From assembly GCF_026151205.1 (NCBI RefSeq), contig NC_087075.1:12446303-12510302 (forward strand): DNA of 64,000 nt, in the 5' to 3' direction. The notes beneath the pieces are model-generated. The model saw only the letters and a list, made by a program, of their open reading frames with translations, did no database searches and was not told the origin of the DNA. Positions 14,505-32,110 of the stretch are shown one piece after another. Positions within the stretch are counted from its first letter, which is position 1. Each line of letters begins with the position of its first letter. Source of the DNA: Bolinopsis microptera. Taxonomy: Eukaryota > Ctenophora > Tentaculata > Lobata > Bolinopsidae. The position numbers were made by a program, and so were the translations under genes.

Positions 14505-14665
14505 TTACATGGGGGCCTCAGGCTTTCTCTGTTCATAAACAGATTGAATGTTGAAGCTGCGGCGGAATGTCAGACTGAGCCATGAGCGCCGCCCAGTAAT
14601 CTCTCCCTCCTTCCCTCCAGCTCCCTCACTCCTTCGTTCCCTCCCTCCCTTTATCAAACTCATAG

Positions 14666-14845
14666 GTATTCAGGAATATCATGTGGAACCTAAACCTTCG
14701 TCAAAGTTTCCTTCTCGTACCGGTTCCTCCGGACCCACGTGAGAGGAAGAAAAACAAGAAATACGCTAAGAATCAGCTCCAATACAAACATGGGTCATCG
14801 TTTTGGTGGCTGTTCTTGGTGTCCTGCTCAATTCCCGCATTTCGT
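14666..14845 (+). pseudogene. Decayed copy of the Crumbs-like receptor's last exon
   Basis: 14666 onward resembles the start of the receptor's last exon (GTATTCAGGAATATCATGTG against GTATACGGGAACAACATGTG at 4621). After an internal deletion, about 14712-14835 matches 4935-5050, covering the last EGF and the start of the TM segment (AATCAGCTCCAATACAAACA and TGGGTCATCGTT are shared). A TGC Cys codon has become TGA, and the match stops inside the TM segment. A truncated, non-functional duplicate, with the (CCCT)n tract also duplicated upstream. Confidence 0.8.
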
Positions 14846-15649
14846 TTTTTTCACTATCATATACAAATTATAATCAATAATGATATATTGAAACTAGATA
14901 TTCTTAAAGGTAAACCTTTCACGACCAACTATTAAATTACTATTCGCTGCATGTGGCATGAAACCACTACCAGCATGGCAGACACTGCTCGTCTGCTCAG
15001 TGCACCCCGCCCGACCTCAATTTAAATATTGTTTAATCCTTATCACACATCAAACATTTACAGTTTAAGCACTGAAATTTGGGGGTCTCAATACACAATT
15101 AAACATTTAGAGCTCTCAATATTTAAATCTCAAAAGTTACCTCTCAACATTCAATAACTTTCAAAATTTAACTGTACTGTTTGTGTTTTCAAATGAGCTT
15201 CTAGTCTAGTCTTTTGTTTGTGATTGGTGATATTAGAAATGATAGCAATAAAGTTTCATAAGAAAATATTTATTGTAATGATATAATGACATTCAGCCTA
15301 ATCATCACTATCTGACCGTTGTGCAGCGATCAATCTTACCGTTTTCCGTAATATATATTATGTAGTATGTATTTATTGTGATACCTTAATGTTCAAATGA
15401 AATATAATTATTGATATTTGTTTGGCTAAGTTTTAAAATAAATATTTCAGTTCCCAAGACCCAATCCCTATATTGCTTGTTCATTGTTGTGCTCATAAGC
15501 CTGACAATAGATGTAAATATTTGTAAATCATATTCATAACTTTAAGTTTTCCATTCATGAAATTATACTTAAATTGACTCAACGATCAGTTTTTATTTTA
15601 CTAATCCATTAGGTTACATATCGAACGTTTAGCGAAGATCAGAGATAAT
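14846..15649. other. Intergenic, upstream of the PAN-domain gene
   Basis: AT-rich sequence without a supported exon. The 50 bp before the ATG at 15650 could be 5' UTR. No TATA box or other element can be assigned with confidence. Confidence 0.4.
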
Positions 15650-18600
15650 ATGGCCATGGGAAGCCAGGTATTAGGCGTCCTACTCCTAGTCCTAATGGTT
15701 TCGGTTGAGGGTATTGAATTATCCGTGGGATTGCGAGTGTTGGTAAAGAGCGTGCCACAAGAATCACAATTTTTCCTATTCGCACCCGATACATTTACAA
15801 TGCTTGATGATGATCAACAAGAACCTGAGCCAATACCTGAACCGGAACCTGAACCAGTACTTGAACCAAAACCTGAACCAAAACCTGAGCCAAAACCAGA
15901 ACCAGTACTTGAAGCAAAACCTGAACCTAAACCTGAGCCAAAACCAGAACCAGTACTTGAATCAAAACCTGAACCAAAACCTGACCCAAAACCTGAACCA
16001 AAACCTGAGCCAAACCAGAACCAGGACTTGAAGCAAAACCTGAACCTAAACCTGAGCCAAAACCTGAACCTAAACCTGAGCCAAAACCAGAACCAGTACT
16101 TGAAGCGAAACCTGAACCTAAACCTGAGCCAAAACCTGAACCAAAACCTGAGCCAAAACCAGAACCAGTACTTGAAGCAAAACCTGAACCAAAACCTGAA
16201 CCAAAACCTGAGCCAGAACCACTCCCTGAACCAATACCTGAACCAGTACTTGAAGCAAAACCTGAACCTAAACCTGAACCAGTACCACTACCTGAACCAG
16301 TACCACTACCTGAACCAGTACTTGAACCAAAACCGGAACCAAAACCTGAACCAAATCCTGAGCCAGAACCACTACCTGAACCAGTACTTGAACCAAAACC
16401 GGAACCAAAACCTGAACCAAATCCTGAACCAGTACCACTACCTGAACCAGTACTTGAACCAAAACCTGAACTTAAACCGGAACCAAAACCTGAACCAAAA
16501 CCTGAGCCAGATCCTGAACCAGTACTTGAAGCAAAACCTGAACCTGAACCAGAGCCAAAACTGACTCAGTCTGAGCTACTTATAACAAAGTGTGCACATC
16601 AAGAGACAATGTTTAGTGGACCTAGCATGTTCAATAAAATATACGAAAGAATTGGCGCCTGTGCTGATGACTGTCTCAGAACGAAAGACTGCAAGTCAAT
16701 TGCGTACATAACGTCTAGCGGAACTTGCTACTTTAAGTCTAAATCTGGGGGAGCTAAGGGTCCTACAGTAAATGCTCGTTACATGAGTATTAATATGGAG
16801 TGTGACAGGGAACCGGTTAATTTGAGTTGCAAAAGAGAGGGCTTCAACTTTCCTGGAGCCGCCCTTTCGAGTTTGGTTGCGAAAGACATGGAAGAGTGCA
16901 CAATTTTCTGTCGAGACACAGAAGATTGCAAAGCTTTTTCGTTCAGAGAAAGCAATAACATGTGCTATCTTAAATCAAAGTGTGGTGGTACGAATGGACC
17001 TACAGTATCGGCCGCATACAACAGCATGAACATGAAATGTGATAACAGTCCAGTCTCCAATTTGGGTTGTTTGAGAGAAGGATTCAACTTTGCTGGAGCT
17101 GCTTTAAGAAGTCTCAAAGTGGCGGATGAAGAAGAATGTGTAAAGCATTGTAGAGACACTGAAGAATGTGTAGGCTTCGCTTTCGGGGTAAAGAATCGGC
17201 AATGCTACCTCAAATCAAAGCGTGGTGGTAAGAATGGACCTACAGTATCGGCTGCATACAACAGCATGAACATGAAATGTGATAACAGTCCAATCACCAA
17301 TTTGGGTTGTTTGAGAGAAGGATTCAACTTTGCTGGAGCTGCTTTAAGAAATCTCAAGTGGCGGATGAAGAAGAATGTGTAAAGCATTGTAGAGACACTG
17401 AAGAATGTGTAGGCTTCGCTTTCAGAGTAAAAAATCGGCAATGCTACCTCAAATCAAAGCGTGGTGGCGCAAATGGACCTACAGTATCGGCCGGATACAA
17501 TAGTATGAACATGGAGTGTGATAACAGTCCAATCACCAATTTGGGTTGTTTGAGAGAAGGATTCAACTTTGCTGGAGCTGCTTTAAGAAGTCTCAAAGTG
17601 GCGGATGAAGAAGAATGTGTAAAGCATTGTAGAGACACTGAAGAATGTGTAGGCTTCGCTTTCGGGGTAAAGAATCGGCAATGCTACCTCAAATCAAAGC
17701 GTGGTGGTACGAATGGACCTACAGTATCGGCCGCATACAACAGCATGAACATGAAATGTGATAACAGTCCCATCACCAATTTGGGCTGTTTGAGAGAAGG
17801 ATTCAACTTTGCTGGAGCTGCTTTAAGAAGTCTCAAAGTGGCGGATGAGGAAGAATGTGTAAGGCATTGTAGAGACACTGAAGAATGTGTAGGCTTCGCT
17901 TTCAAGGTGAACAATCGGCAATGCTACCTCAAATCAAAGCGTGGTGGTACGAATGGACCTACAGTATCGGCCGCATACAACAGCATGAACATGAAATGTG
18001 ATAACAGTCCAATCACCAATTTGGGCTGTTTAAGAGAAGGATTCAACTTTGCTGGAGCTGCTTTAAGAAGTCTCAAAGTGGCGGATGAAGAAGAATGTGT
18101 AAGGCATTGTAGAGACACTGAAGAATGTGTAGGCTTCGCTTTCAAGGTGAACAATCGGCAATGCTACCTCAAATCAAAGCGTGGTGGTACGAATGGACCT
18201 ACAGTATCGGCCGCATACAACAGCATGAACATGAAATGTGATAACAGTCCAATCACCAATTTGGGTTGTTTGAGAGAAGGATTCAACTTTGCTGGAGCTG
18301 CTTTAAGAAATCTCAAAGTGGCGGATGAAGAAGAATGTGTAAAGCATTGTAGAGACACTGAAGAATGTGTAGGCTTCGCTTTCAGAGTAACAAATCGGCA
18401 ATGCTACCTCAAATCAAAGCGTGGTGGTGCAAATGGACCTACAGTATCGGCCGCATACAATAGTATGAACATGGAGTGTGATAACACCAAAGTTGACCTG
18501 AACTCTGCTAAAGATGAAACCGACTTCCCAGGAAAACAAATTAGGAGTCTTGTTCTTGATGATATGGAGACTTGCTTCAGAATGTGCAGGGACACACAAG

Positions 18601-18734
18601 ATTGTCTCTCGTTGACTTATCTGAATGACCGAAAGACGTGTTCCCTCAAGAAAAAGACATTTGAATGGTGGGAAGAAAAAGCAAAAGAGAACGCTCGGAG
18701 CGTCAACTTGAATGTTATTGAAATTTCAAATTAG
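15650..18734 (+). CDS. Secreted protein with Pro/Glu/Lys stalk and nine PAN/apple domains
   Basis: Apparently one exon. ATG at 15650 starts a signal peptide ([15 protein letters not shown]). About 230 residues of [19 protein letters not shown] repeats follow (15830-16560), then nine ~80-residue PAN domains to 18734, with the pattern [13 protein letters not shown], [13 protein letters not shown], CYLKSKRGG and a terminal MNMKCD. Domains 1, 2 and 9 are divergent; domains 3-8 (17044-18482) are near-identical 240-bp units. Two single-base losses in A runs (about 16012 and 17357) break the frame; the annotated span plus two bases is exactly divisible by three (1028 residues), so these are likely consensus errors. 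PAN domains bind proteins or glycans; an extracellular adhesive or matrix role is inferred. An AATAAA signal is at 18978. Confidence 0.82.
17044..18482 (+). repeat. Six 240-bp tandem repeats encoding PAN domains
   Basis: Units start at about 17044, 17284, 17523, 17763, 18003 and 18243 and differ from each other at only a few positions. This indicates recent tandem amplification or continuing gene conversion within the coding sequence. Confidence 0.93.
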
Positions 18735-19350
18735 AACTTGGATTCGATTACATAGATTTTGAGATTTCAGATGGTTGAAACGGACAGAATCAAAATGAAT
18801 AAGGATTGATATTGCATTAGATTGTTTAATTTTACACTTATAACATAAATATTATACAGTACATGTATGATTTACAAAATAAGTTAAATTTCCATACTAC
18901 GGTATGGTATTTAAGAGATTTAAGAGATAATTTAAGAGATTTATCTTTTATCTTTTATTTATTTTTAGTTTATACTTAATAAACTAAAAATCTTCAATAT
19001 CTTTATTAATTATATCTATGCATGTAATGTTAGATTATTAGATATCGCGTTTTACTTCTTCAATTACAAAATAAATTAAATTTATATAACATGAAAAAGC
19101 GGCTTGACAGTGAGTATCGTGGTGTTTTGGTTGATGGTCCTCACAAATATGATATAAATATTAAATAGTTGGAAAACTCTATAGTTCATGAACAATAAAC
19201 TAACCCTAAGAAATTTTCCCGCCACTTAAGATTAAAGCCCAATCTAAGACAGGGACTAGGGAGCTATAATACAAAGCAATTAATCAATTATCGAAATACC
19301 CAATTAGAAACGAACTATATTACCTTAAAAATGGTAACTGAAATGATTAG
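18735..19350. other. Convergent intergenic region
   Basis: Lies between the 3' ends of the PAN-domain gene (+) and the acyltransferase gene (-). It includes the PAN gene poly(A) signal (18978). The remainder is AT-rich with no exon seen. Confidence 0.5.
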
Positions 19351-22300
19351 TTAATTAGCAGTCTGAGGAAGTCTATCGACCATGTCAGTCATTACACCGA
19401 ACACCCTTGTTACATAGTCCCTGGCGAACTGGTCTGTGGACAGATTGTTGAGGTAGTCCAGATTGTACATTAGCTTACCTGAAAATTATTACGATAATAA
19501 TTGATTATAAGATAACTTGCTCGGTGGATCGATCAGCCCCCAGGCCAAAGGTATAGTAAAACCCCGATTTGCCGCGGCCATTTCCTTCCCCCAAATTCCG
19601 CTGTAAATGGGGGTTTTACTGTATCAAGTTTTTACTGTAACTCTCTGGTATCTTTACCTATGGCTTCAGTCATAATAGTGGACTATTGAATTGTGATAAG
19701 TTATGATAAATTACGATTGATTTAAATTAAAACTACCTTCATAAGCAAAAATGAGATTTTACCTCTGAAAAGTTGTAAGTTGTGGTTGAAGGGAGCCTCT
19801 CTGTAAGGAAATATGTTTGAAGATCTCAGAATCTTAGTTGCAATGATGTCACCACGTGATCCAGTGCTCATGTTCTCTATGTTACCAAGGTTACTCACGC
19901 AAAAATATCTGAGGTGGAAAAAGCTTATAATTTATGGATAATGTATTTTGGTTCTTCATCTGAATTTGTTTTGTTATAGTATGTTAATCTTTCAGGCGCG
20001 ATTAAAGATCAGTTTCCGATCGGTATTTAAAACGATTCAAACGAAAGTATACATATTTTGAGAACTAAACCAACTTCATACCTCAAGACACTGTTATTCT
20101 TGGACGCCAGATCTGCAAACTTCTTAACATCGATCTTACTGAGGAACCGGTTGTATTGAAGGGGCTTCTTTTCCTCTAACTGAGTGTTTATCATATCTTT
20201 TATCTCTCTCGCTATCTCCCAGAAGTTATTTTTAGACTCCTCTGACACTCTTATCTCGCAATCGATATAACCTGTGATCGTAAAGAATTTTACAAAAGCA
20301 AGGGAATTTAAAGTTCACAATTATGATAAGAATGTGAAACATCATCATCCTTAATCAGAGTCGTACGGAAATAATTATAGTTCAACAGTTAAAGAACAAA
20401 AACAGAAATGCCAGAGGCGGAAACTCATATTATATTTGTCAGCCAAGAAATGAAAATGAAACCTAGGAAGCAGCCGAAGATGTTGGTTGTTCTGTTGTTG
20501 CAGTACCGTCGACAGTTGGGCAGCACCGAGAATGTGATGTCCACCGACGAGGTGTCAATGAATGGAACTATCTGAGAGAGGTGTTTAGAAGATTTTAAAC
20601 GCAAGGAAATATTTTATACGTTCACTTTTAGTAACACAAGTACGGTTAATTAAGACTTTACTATTTTTACTTTCGGACAATATCAAGAGCTCAATTCCAG
20701 ATTCTTTTGTTTATTAAATATCCTGGTATCATACTTGAATAATGAACAGTTAAGTGGACTGGTAAGTGGACAGGTAAGTACAGACAGTGGACATGCACGA
20801 CTGATGGACAGTGGACATGCACGACTGATGGCACAATAAAGGCTGATTTCATACCTGTTGTATCCAAGATTCTGTGGTTATCAGTTCGTACATCGCTATC
20901 GCTGAGGCGGTGCAGAACACGCTCTCTAACGAAACTCCTTGTTTTACACAGTGTTTGAATAGCTTAAGATAAAAGTTATAAGTTATTAGATTACTTAGTA
21001 ATTTTATAGTTACAAGGTAGATAACATGGATGGAAATGCTAAAACTTTGCTCGTAAAATGAAACGATCTGAAATAGCCTTGTTTCATAATTCAATTTCGG
21101 ATACGTTTCTGAAAAAGTCAATTTAGACAAGATAATCATTCTGGTTTCAAAATTCAACTTGATGTAAACCTTTTTAGTGAGTTCGTCGCTGAGTTCCAGT
21201 GGACAGGTCCTCAACGTGGGTAGGACATCAAGAAGAGGCGGATATACACTGAAATACCTGCAGAGACATGGTTACACTTTGATTGTGTGGCCAATTACAA
21301 ACCAATTACTGGGCCGCGCTCAGCCTGTGACATGTCATTCCACCATATCTTCAATCTTCAATCTTGTGTTTATCAATATATAATACAGAAGCCTGAGGTC
21401 CCTAGGTAACAAACCAGTGGAGGAATTTCTAGGAACCTAATCTAAACTGCTCTAGGCTAAATTAAGAGATCAAGATACTTGAACACAGCTAAATCTGACG
21501 ACTGACCTGTTCTTGAACACAATGCTACCACGCCACGTGTAAGAAAGTCCTGGAATTATATCCCCAATTTGAGTGGAAATGTCGCTCCTTTTTATCAACT
21601 TCTCGAAAGCTGCAATTTTAAATAATTTAAGTCGGTCATTATATTTATTAAATTATCGCATCAGCTGAACAGATTTTAAATATTTGAATAATCAGTGAAG
21701 TAGATAGCTGGCTGGTTGATTTTATAATCAGCTAACGATTCAAATTATTTGTACATAACAAACTTACCGGGTAAGATAGCATATTCGTAGCTGTCAGATA
21801 TTGGGTTTTCTTTGATCAGATCTCTGAGTGATTTTAAGAACCTGCAGATGTTAAATGTATTGTGTTGATGGGATCAAAATATTGATGTCACAATAATAAA
21901 CTTATTCACCCTCAGTCAGGTCTATTAAATTTAAATGAGCAGCAATAAGTTAAATCAACCAAATACCAAAGTCAATGAATTTTATCACTTTTGGGGGTAC
22001 TTTAGGGTTATTAAACTCTAGAATGACTTACTTGTCACAGAGTATCAACATGCTCATGTTATCCGTTATGGCATGATGGAATCCGAACATCACCACGTTT
22101 TTATGAGTGTTCCCGAGAGGAGGCAGGGTCACTAGCTTGCAACACCACAGTGGCCCTGAAATACACCGAGAATGAAGTTAGTTCATCCATCCGTATATAT
22201 TTCTACCGAAATAATGCTGCGTTTCAATTTCTCTCAAACAAATTTCTGTTAAATGAGACGAAAAAGTTGTCAACATTATGAAACAATAACGGTAATGTAA

Positions 22301-22904
22301 GTTAGATAGCAATTTAATTGTGACAGTTTATAACACTGGCAAGCATTTCTGTATATTGGTTACCATTTTCGACGTTGAAGTTGTACTTGAAAAGATCATG
22401 ATAGATCGGGCTCCAGTCTCCCGCACGAACACAGCTGAAATCAATAACAATCTCGGGCATCTTGCTAAACACAAGCTCCTTCCATTCATTCTGTCTGATA
22501 CATAGTTGGAGGTGTGGTATGGTGGTTTGGATGAACTCTAGTGCTCGGTGCACTTTCTCTATTGATAAGGGTTCCTGGGATATGGAGATTTCTATTTCAT
22601 ATTTCTAAAGACTAATATCAGGGGAATGTAGTAAAAATTCAGGAGGATTGATGCTCTCATTGAATGAATAAAACTGAAGACATCACCATCTTCGTTATCG
22701 ACTGAACAGTAAACAAGGAGTTCTAGGTGGGATGAAACCTCCCTACGGACTAAAAATAGAAATAATATTATAGAAACCCACGTCAGTATCGACCCAGATG
22801 GCACATCCTATCGTCCCAAAGTTGTGGGTATAAAGCTCACTGAGGTAAGTCTCCAGGGGCCCCAGGGCCCTGAATATCGGGACTACTGATAGTGATTCTG
22901 ACAT
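19351..22904 (-). CDS. HHxxxD condensation-type acyltransferase
   Basis: Eleven exons with consistent phase: 22782-22904, 22364-22574, 22032-22155, 21768-21841, 21507-21609, 21170-21257, 20855-20962, 20463-20571, 20082-20271, 19763-19908, 19351-19478. Total 1404 nt, 467 residues, complete. The catalytic motif HHAITD is at residues ~138-143, within VVMFGFHHAITDNMS; a later SNLGNIE (~382-388) corresponds to the structural motif near the C-terminus of alcohol acetyltransferase and PapA-like proteins. This superfamily (BAHD, CAT, NRPS condensation, AATase) transfers acyl groups from a thioester to an alcohol or amine, with the second His as general base. No signal peptide or TM segment is seen, so it is probably cytosolic. 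Substrate unknown. The start is the Met at 22904; the frame stays open further upstream, so a longer N-terminus is possible. Confidence 0.8.
19554..19621. mobile_element. Short pogo-like MITE in an acyltransferase intron
   Basis: 68 bp with inverted ends TAGTAAAACCCCGATT and (reverse complement) CAGTAAAACCCCCATT, flanked by TA (19552-19553, 19622-19623). CAGTAAAACC termini are like those of pogo/Tigger-type elements. It lies just downstream of the exon 10 donor side, in the last intron. Confidence 0.65.
20786..20833. repeat. Direct repeat of 24 bp
   Basis: GACAGTGGACATGCACGACT plus four bases (GATG) occurs twice in tandem in an intron of the acyltransferase gene. No function suggested. Confidence 0.8.
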
Positions 22905-25761
22905 GAGAGCCGGGAGGGTAGTTTCACATGCTGCTGATCTTTGAGAAAGATCCGGTTTATTGTGATTTGTGACGAATTTGTTACGGAACTAGGTTTTCAT
23001 GACAGTCTCACGCTTTTAAACGTTTATTTCCAATCAGATAACTATAAGTACTTGCTTTAACTCAGCTTAGCGTCAATGGACACTGTTATAATATGAAATT
23101 GGATGGAAATTGTTGCAAGTATTATCAATGCAGCAAGAAGGTACGTAAAACTGTAAAACAATAAAAGGGGCGTGTCCAGGTGAAACATGAAATTGGACCA
23201 ATCCTCATAACTTTAAATTGTTTCACGGAGTTTAACCTTTAGTAGCTACTTCATTAATCCCGCTACATTCTTCAAAAGTCAACGCAACACACCGAATCAT
23301 TAATTAATATCTTCCATTTATTGAAATTTACACCACTAATATAAGTTATCACTATCAGTTCCCACGTACAATTAAACTGCACATCGCAATACTGCTAAGT
23401 CTTTCTGCAAACTAAAAGCTGCTTATAAAATGGTATTTATATCTTTCACTATAGAGCTCTACTTAGAAAATTAGGAGCAGACAAGATTTACTAAACCAAA
23501 GGTATTACAACAATATAGACGAAGCAGCACTAAGTTTTAGGTAAGGGTATACATAGTATAACTATATACCAAGAGCTTTCATCCGCCTAATCTTTTCCAT
23601 GATGATGTTAAGAAGTTAAACCGTCCTAGGATTGACCGATTATTCCTTATTTGGATGTAAAGCCTGATATGGTAAGTAATTATCCCTGTTTTAGTAAAAG
23701 AATAAGAGTGTTTTACGCAATGGTTTTATAACAGCGATATTTATTTAGACGGTGCCATTAAAGATTAAGTCAGGGTTAATTTCTGAAGAATAACCTGGAT
23801 ATGATTATTTCAGCTTAATAAATAAATTAATAAATTATTAAGTATTAACATTACAACGATAAGGTATTTTTAAACTTCTTGTGGTCGTAATTAATTAATG
23901 GTTAATTAATAATTATTCAATTAGTTATGGACCCCTAATTTTCATGATGAGATTAAAACTTCAACAAGTATAATACACAATATTGGCTGTCTTATAGCTG
24001 TATTTAAGTAATATCCTTTTGAAAAATCACAACAAAAAAATATTGCAAAGCGGACGACAATAATTCGAAAACAAACCTAATTAACGACTTTATCAAAGAA
24101 AAAATTAAGAAAATGACTACTTTAATTAGTTTTAAAATTTGAAATAAGCTGTTCAAGCTCTTTGGAAAAGATACAATGTACACTTCAGTTACCAAGTACA
24201 TGTAACATTGCAATCTTCCACATTCCACAAAATATACACACCAATCTTCAGCAATTACCTTGGTGTATGTGTACTATTTGCGGGTTACTGGGCACGTGAT
24301 TTGCGAGCTAACCAATCATGTGCCGTTGCCATGGTCACGAGACCCCGCAGGACCAATCCAGGAAGAGTTGCACGTGCTAAGCTTACAAGCGATTATCGTT
24401 ATTTATAAACGTGGGCATAATAATTACCTCTAAAATCGAGCATAGTTTTGCTGATGCTAGATTGCTACCAAGGAATTATGAGGCAAACTGCACAGGTATC
24501 ACCATAAGGAGATGTGATGCATCTGTGTTTAGTAGGCCACATGTACTTGTACCACATGTACTTAGTACAGTGTACATTCTGTACAGAGAACTGATTCCTG
24601 TTCACTGTGGAGAATAACAAGGAAGAGATTAAGACATCAATAATTTGAGAATCCGTTTGCCTCTCTTCGACTAACAGGTTTCCTAAACCAGTAAAACATA
24701 AGTATATAATTGTACAGCCAATTGTACAGCCAAAGAGGCTAGAAACTTTATAAAAAACTTTGGTGGATTATATTGAATACTAGAAAGGGCCATATCTTGA
24801 TTCTTGCCTTATCACACTTCCCATCAAGTATTATCCCTACGCACTTTCCATAAAGTATTACAAGTATGTGCATTCAATCGTTTCAAATTTGAAAGCATAT
24901 TATGTAAAATGACTAATAAAACATATAATTAACTGTTACTTTAGAGAATGTCCTGGTGCTCAATTTTGCGAAATTCAATCTCCAGGCAGTTAGTAAAAAG
25001 TGAGAAATTTGCGCTCGCAAGCCTCTTAATGTCGTAATAGCAAACAAAAGAACGTTTTTACTGAAAATAACACTACACAATATGAGTTTTTAGTTGAGGC
25101 CGAGGGTCACAGTATTTAAGATTTAATCTTTATTGATTGTACAAGCTAAGTATAAGCAATTGATATGATCAAGTCAATAAACAGCATAATTATTGCAATA
25201 GAAAACAAATAAGAGGTGCGCATTTCACTATCATAATAATTTCAAACACCATACTGTATAGCATCTTTTTAACGAATAATAAATCACTTAATTACTGAAA
25301 ATGAAAATCCCGTAAAAAAATTAAAAGAGGTCAATCGGGAACGATAAACCACAACATAAATAGAGTTCTAATAAGAAAAAAAGAATACATGCTTCACGCT
25401 GCACACCAATAATAAACTGAATAGTTATACGCTGCATGGACACAATAAGAACCGAGAAACTTTATTTACATTAAATTAAGTAGAAATTGTACTGTTGGCT
25501 CTCACAAATCCGGAGTCCAGAATTTTAAAATGGCCACCACATGTTTTTGATTAATTGAATAACAAAAAACACAAGAATATGTAAGATCGGTTATTTTGTT
25601 CTCTATTGGACTCTTTTGACTTAATATAAGGTACCAAGTGGTAAAGACCCGCCGACGGATCACTTAAAGGCAGAGTCTTGGAATCGGTCATCTGATATCT
25701 GAAATAGTCTTAAACTTGTTCTGATAAGCTGACTAACGAACAGGTTAGACTGTGCTGAGTT
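22905..25761. other. Intergenic, no gene recognised
   Basis: AT-rich sequence between the acyltransferase start and the 3' end of the PACC1-like gene. Reading frames are short and lack recognisable domains. A candidate poly(A) signal for the PACC1-like gene (TTTATT on this strand) is at 25461. The 24280-24400 part is relatively GC-rich and has CCAAT-type motifs, possibly promoter sequence, but no transcript can be assigned. Confidence 0.4.
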
Positions 25762-31107
<5,346 letters not shown>

Positions 31108-31435
31108 GGATATCAGTATTCTGTGTACATATAATACTCATCTACTCAAATCATATCCAGACATTCTAACTTCCTAAAAGCAGAATAGTATCAGGTTGAT
31201 AAGATAAGCAGTATTTACAGTCAATATTTCTCATTACAAATACTCAACTTCAAATTTCAGATAATATATTTCCACAATACAGGCTTGATACTGAAAGGAA
31301 GAAGGAAGCAAAGGTTGCACGATTTCGCGTGCAATTTTAGATCAAGAACAGTCATAAAAATTATGAGTTAATATCAAGGTCGATTTATCGGACATTTTTA
31401 AGCTTTCGTTCAGAATATAATTCGGGACCTTCAAA
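31108..31435. other. Upstream region of the PACC1-like gene
   Basis: AT-rich sequence 5' of the Met codon. It presumably contains the 5' UTR and promoter. No specific element identified. Confidence 0.4.
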
Positions 31436-31713
31436 CACAGGGAGACTAAAGTGCAAAGAAACTGCTGCTAACTGCTGCTAACTGCTGCTAACTGCTGCTT
31501 ACTGCTACTAACTGCTGCTGACTGCTGCTAACTTCTGCTGTCGCGCGCGCCATTTGCAGCAGTTAGCAGCAATTTTATGCGTGTCTTTACTGCGCAGCAC
31601 ACACCGCGCGCAATTACTGCTAACTGCTGCTGACGCGACAGCAGCAGTTAGCAGCAGTCAGCAGCAGTTAGCAGCAGTTAGCAGCAGCTTCTTTGCACTT
31701 TAGTCTCCCTGTG
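31436..31713. mobile_element. CACAG-terminal MITE with CTGCTAA repeats
   Basis: Long inverted ends: CACAGGGAGACTAAAGTGCA at the left and its complement ending at 31713. CAAA is duplicated on both sides (31432-31435, 31714-31717). The sub-terminal parts are arrays of CTGCTAA/CTGCTGA units in opposite orientation, and the centre is CG-rich. The 278 bp have no coding capacity. CACAG ends recall CACTA/EnSpm elements, but those make 2-3-bp duplications, so the class is uncertain. Confidence 0.78.
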
Positions 31714-32110
31714 CAAAGGGGGGTAATAAGAAGGAGTTACAAGTGTTACAAGGGTACTAACTATCAAAGTAAACAAATGTACCTCACCTCCCCATGAGAA
31801 TCCACACCTATAAAGTGTCATAATAATGCTTCAGCTTGCAGCTTACTTAAATATAATAGCGCTCGATTCTTTTGAAGATTTTAAGTGCGCAGCACACAAA
31901 AAGATTGTTTCGTTTTTCAACAATTCGGATCCAGCTGTTGAAATGTTTTTAAGGACAAGCACCATACTCAAATCATAACAATGTTTAAATGAGCCATACG
32001 TACATTATACAATCTTAATTTGTACAAAAAAACAAACATTTTATAAAATCAAACAATATTTTCATTATGCATAATTTTATTTTTTAATAAATTATTCAAA
32101 CAATATACAT

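Noticed and set aside
16268-16462. Minus-strand Val/Gln/Leu frame opposite the Pro/Glu repeats
   Set aside because: Shadow of the repetitive PAN-protein stalk.
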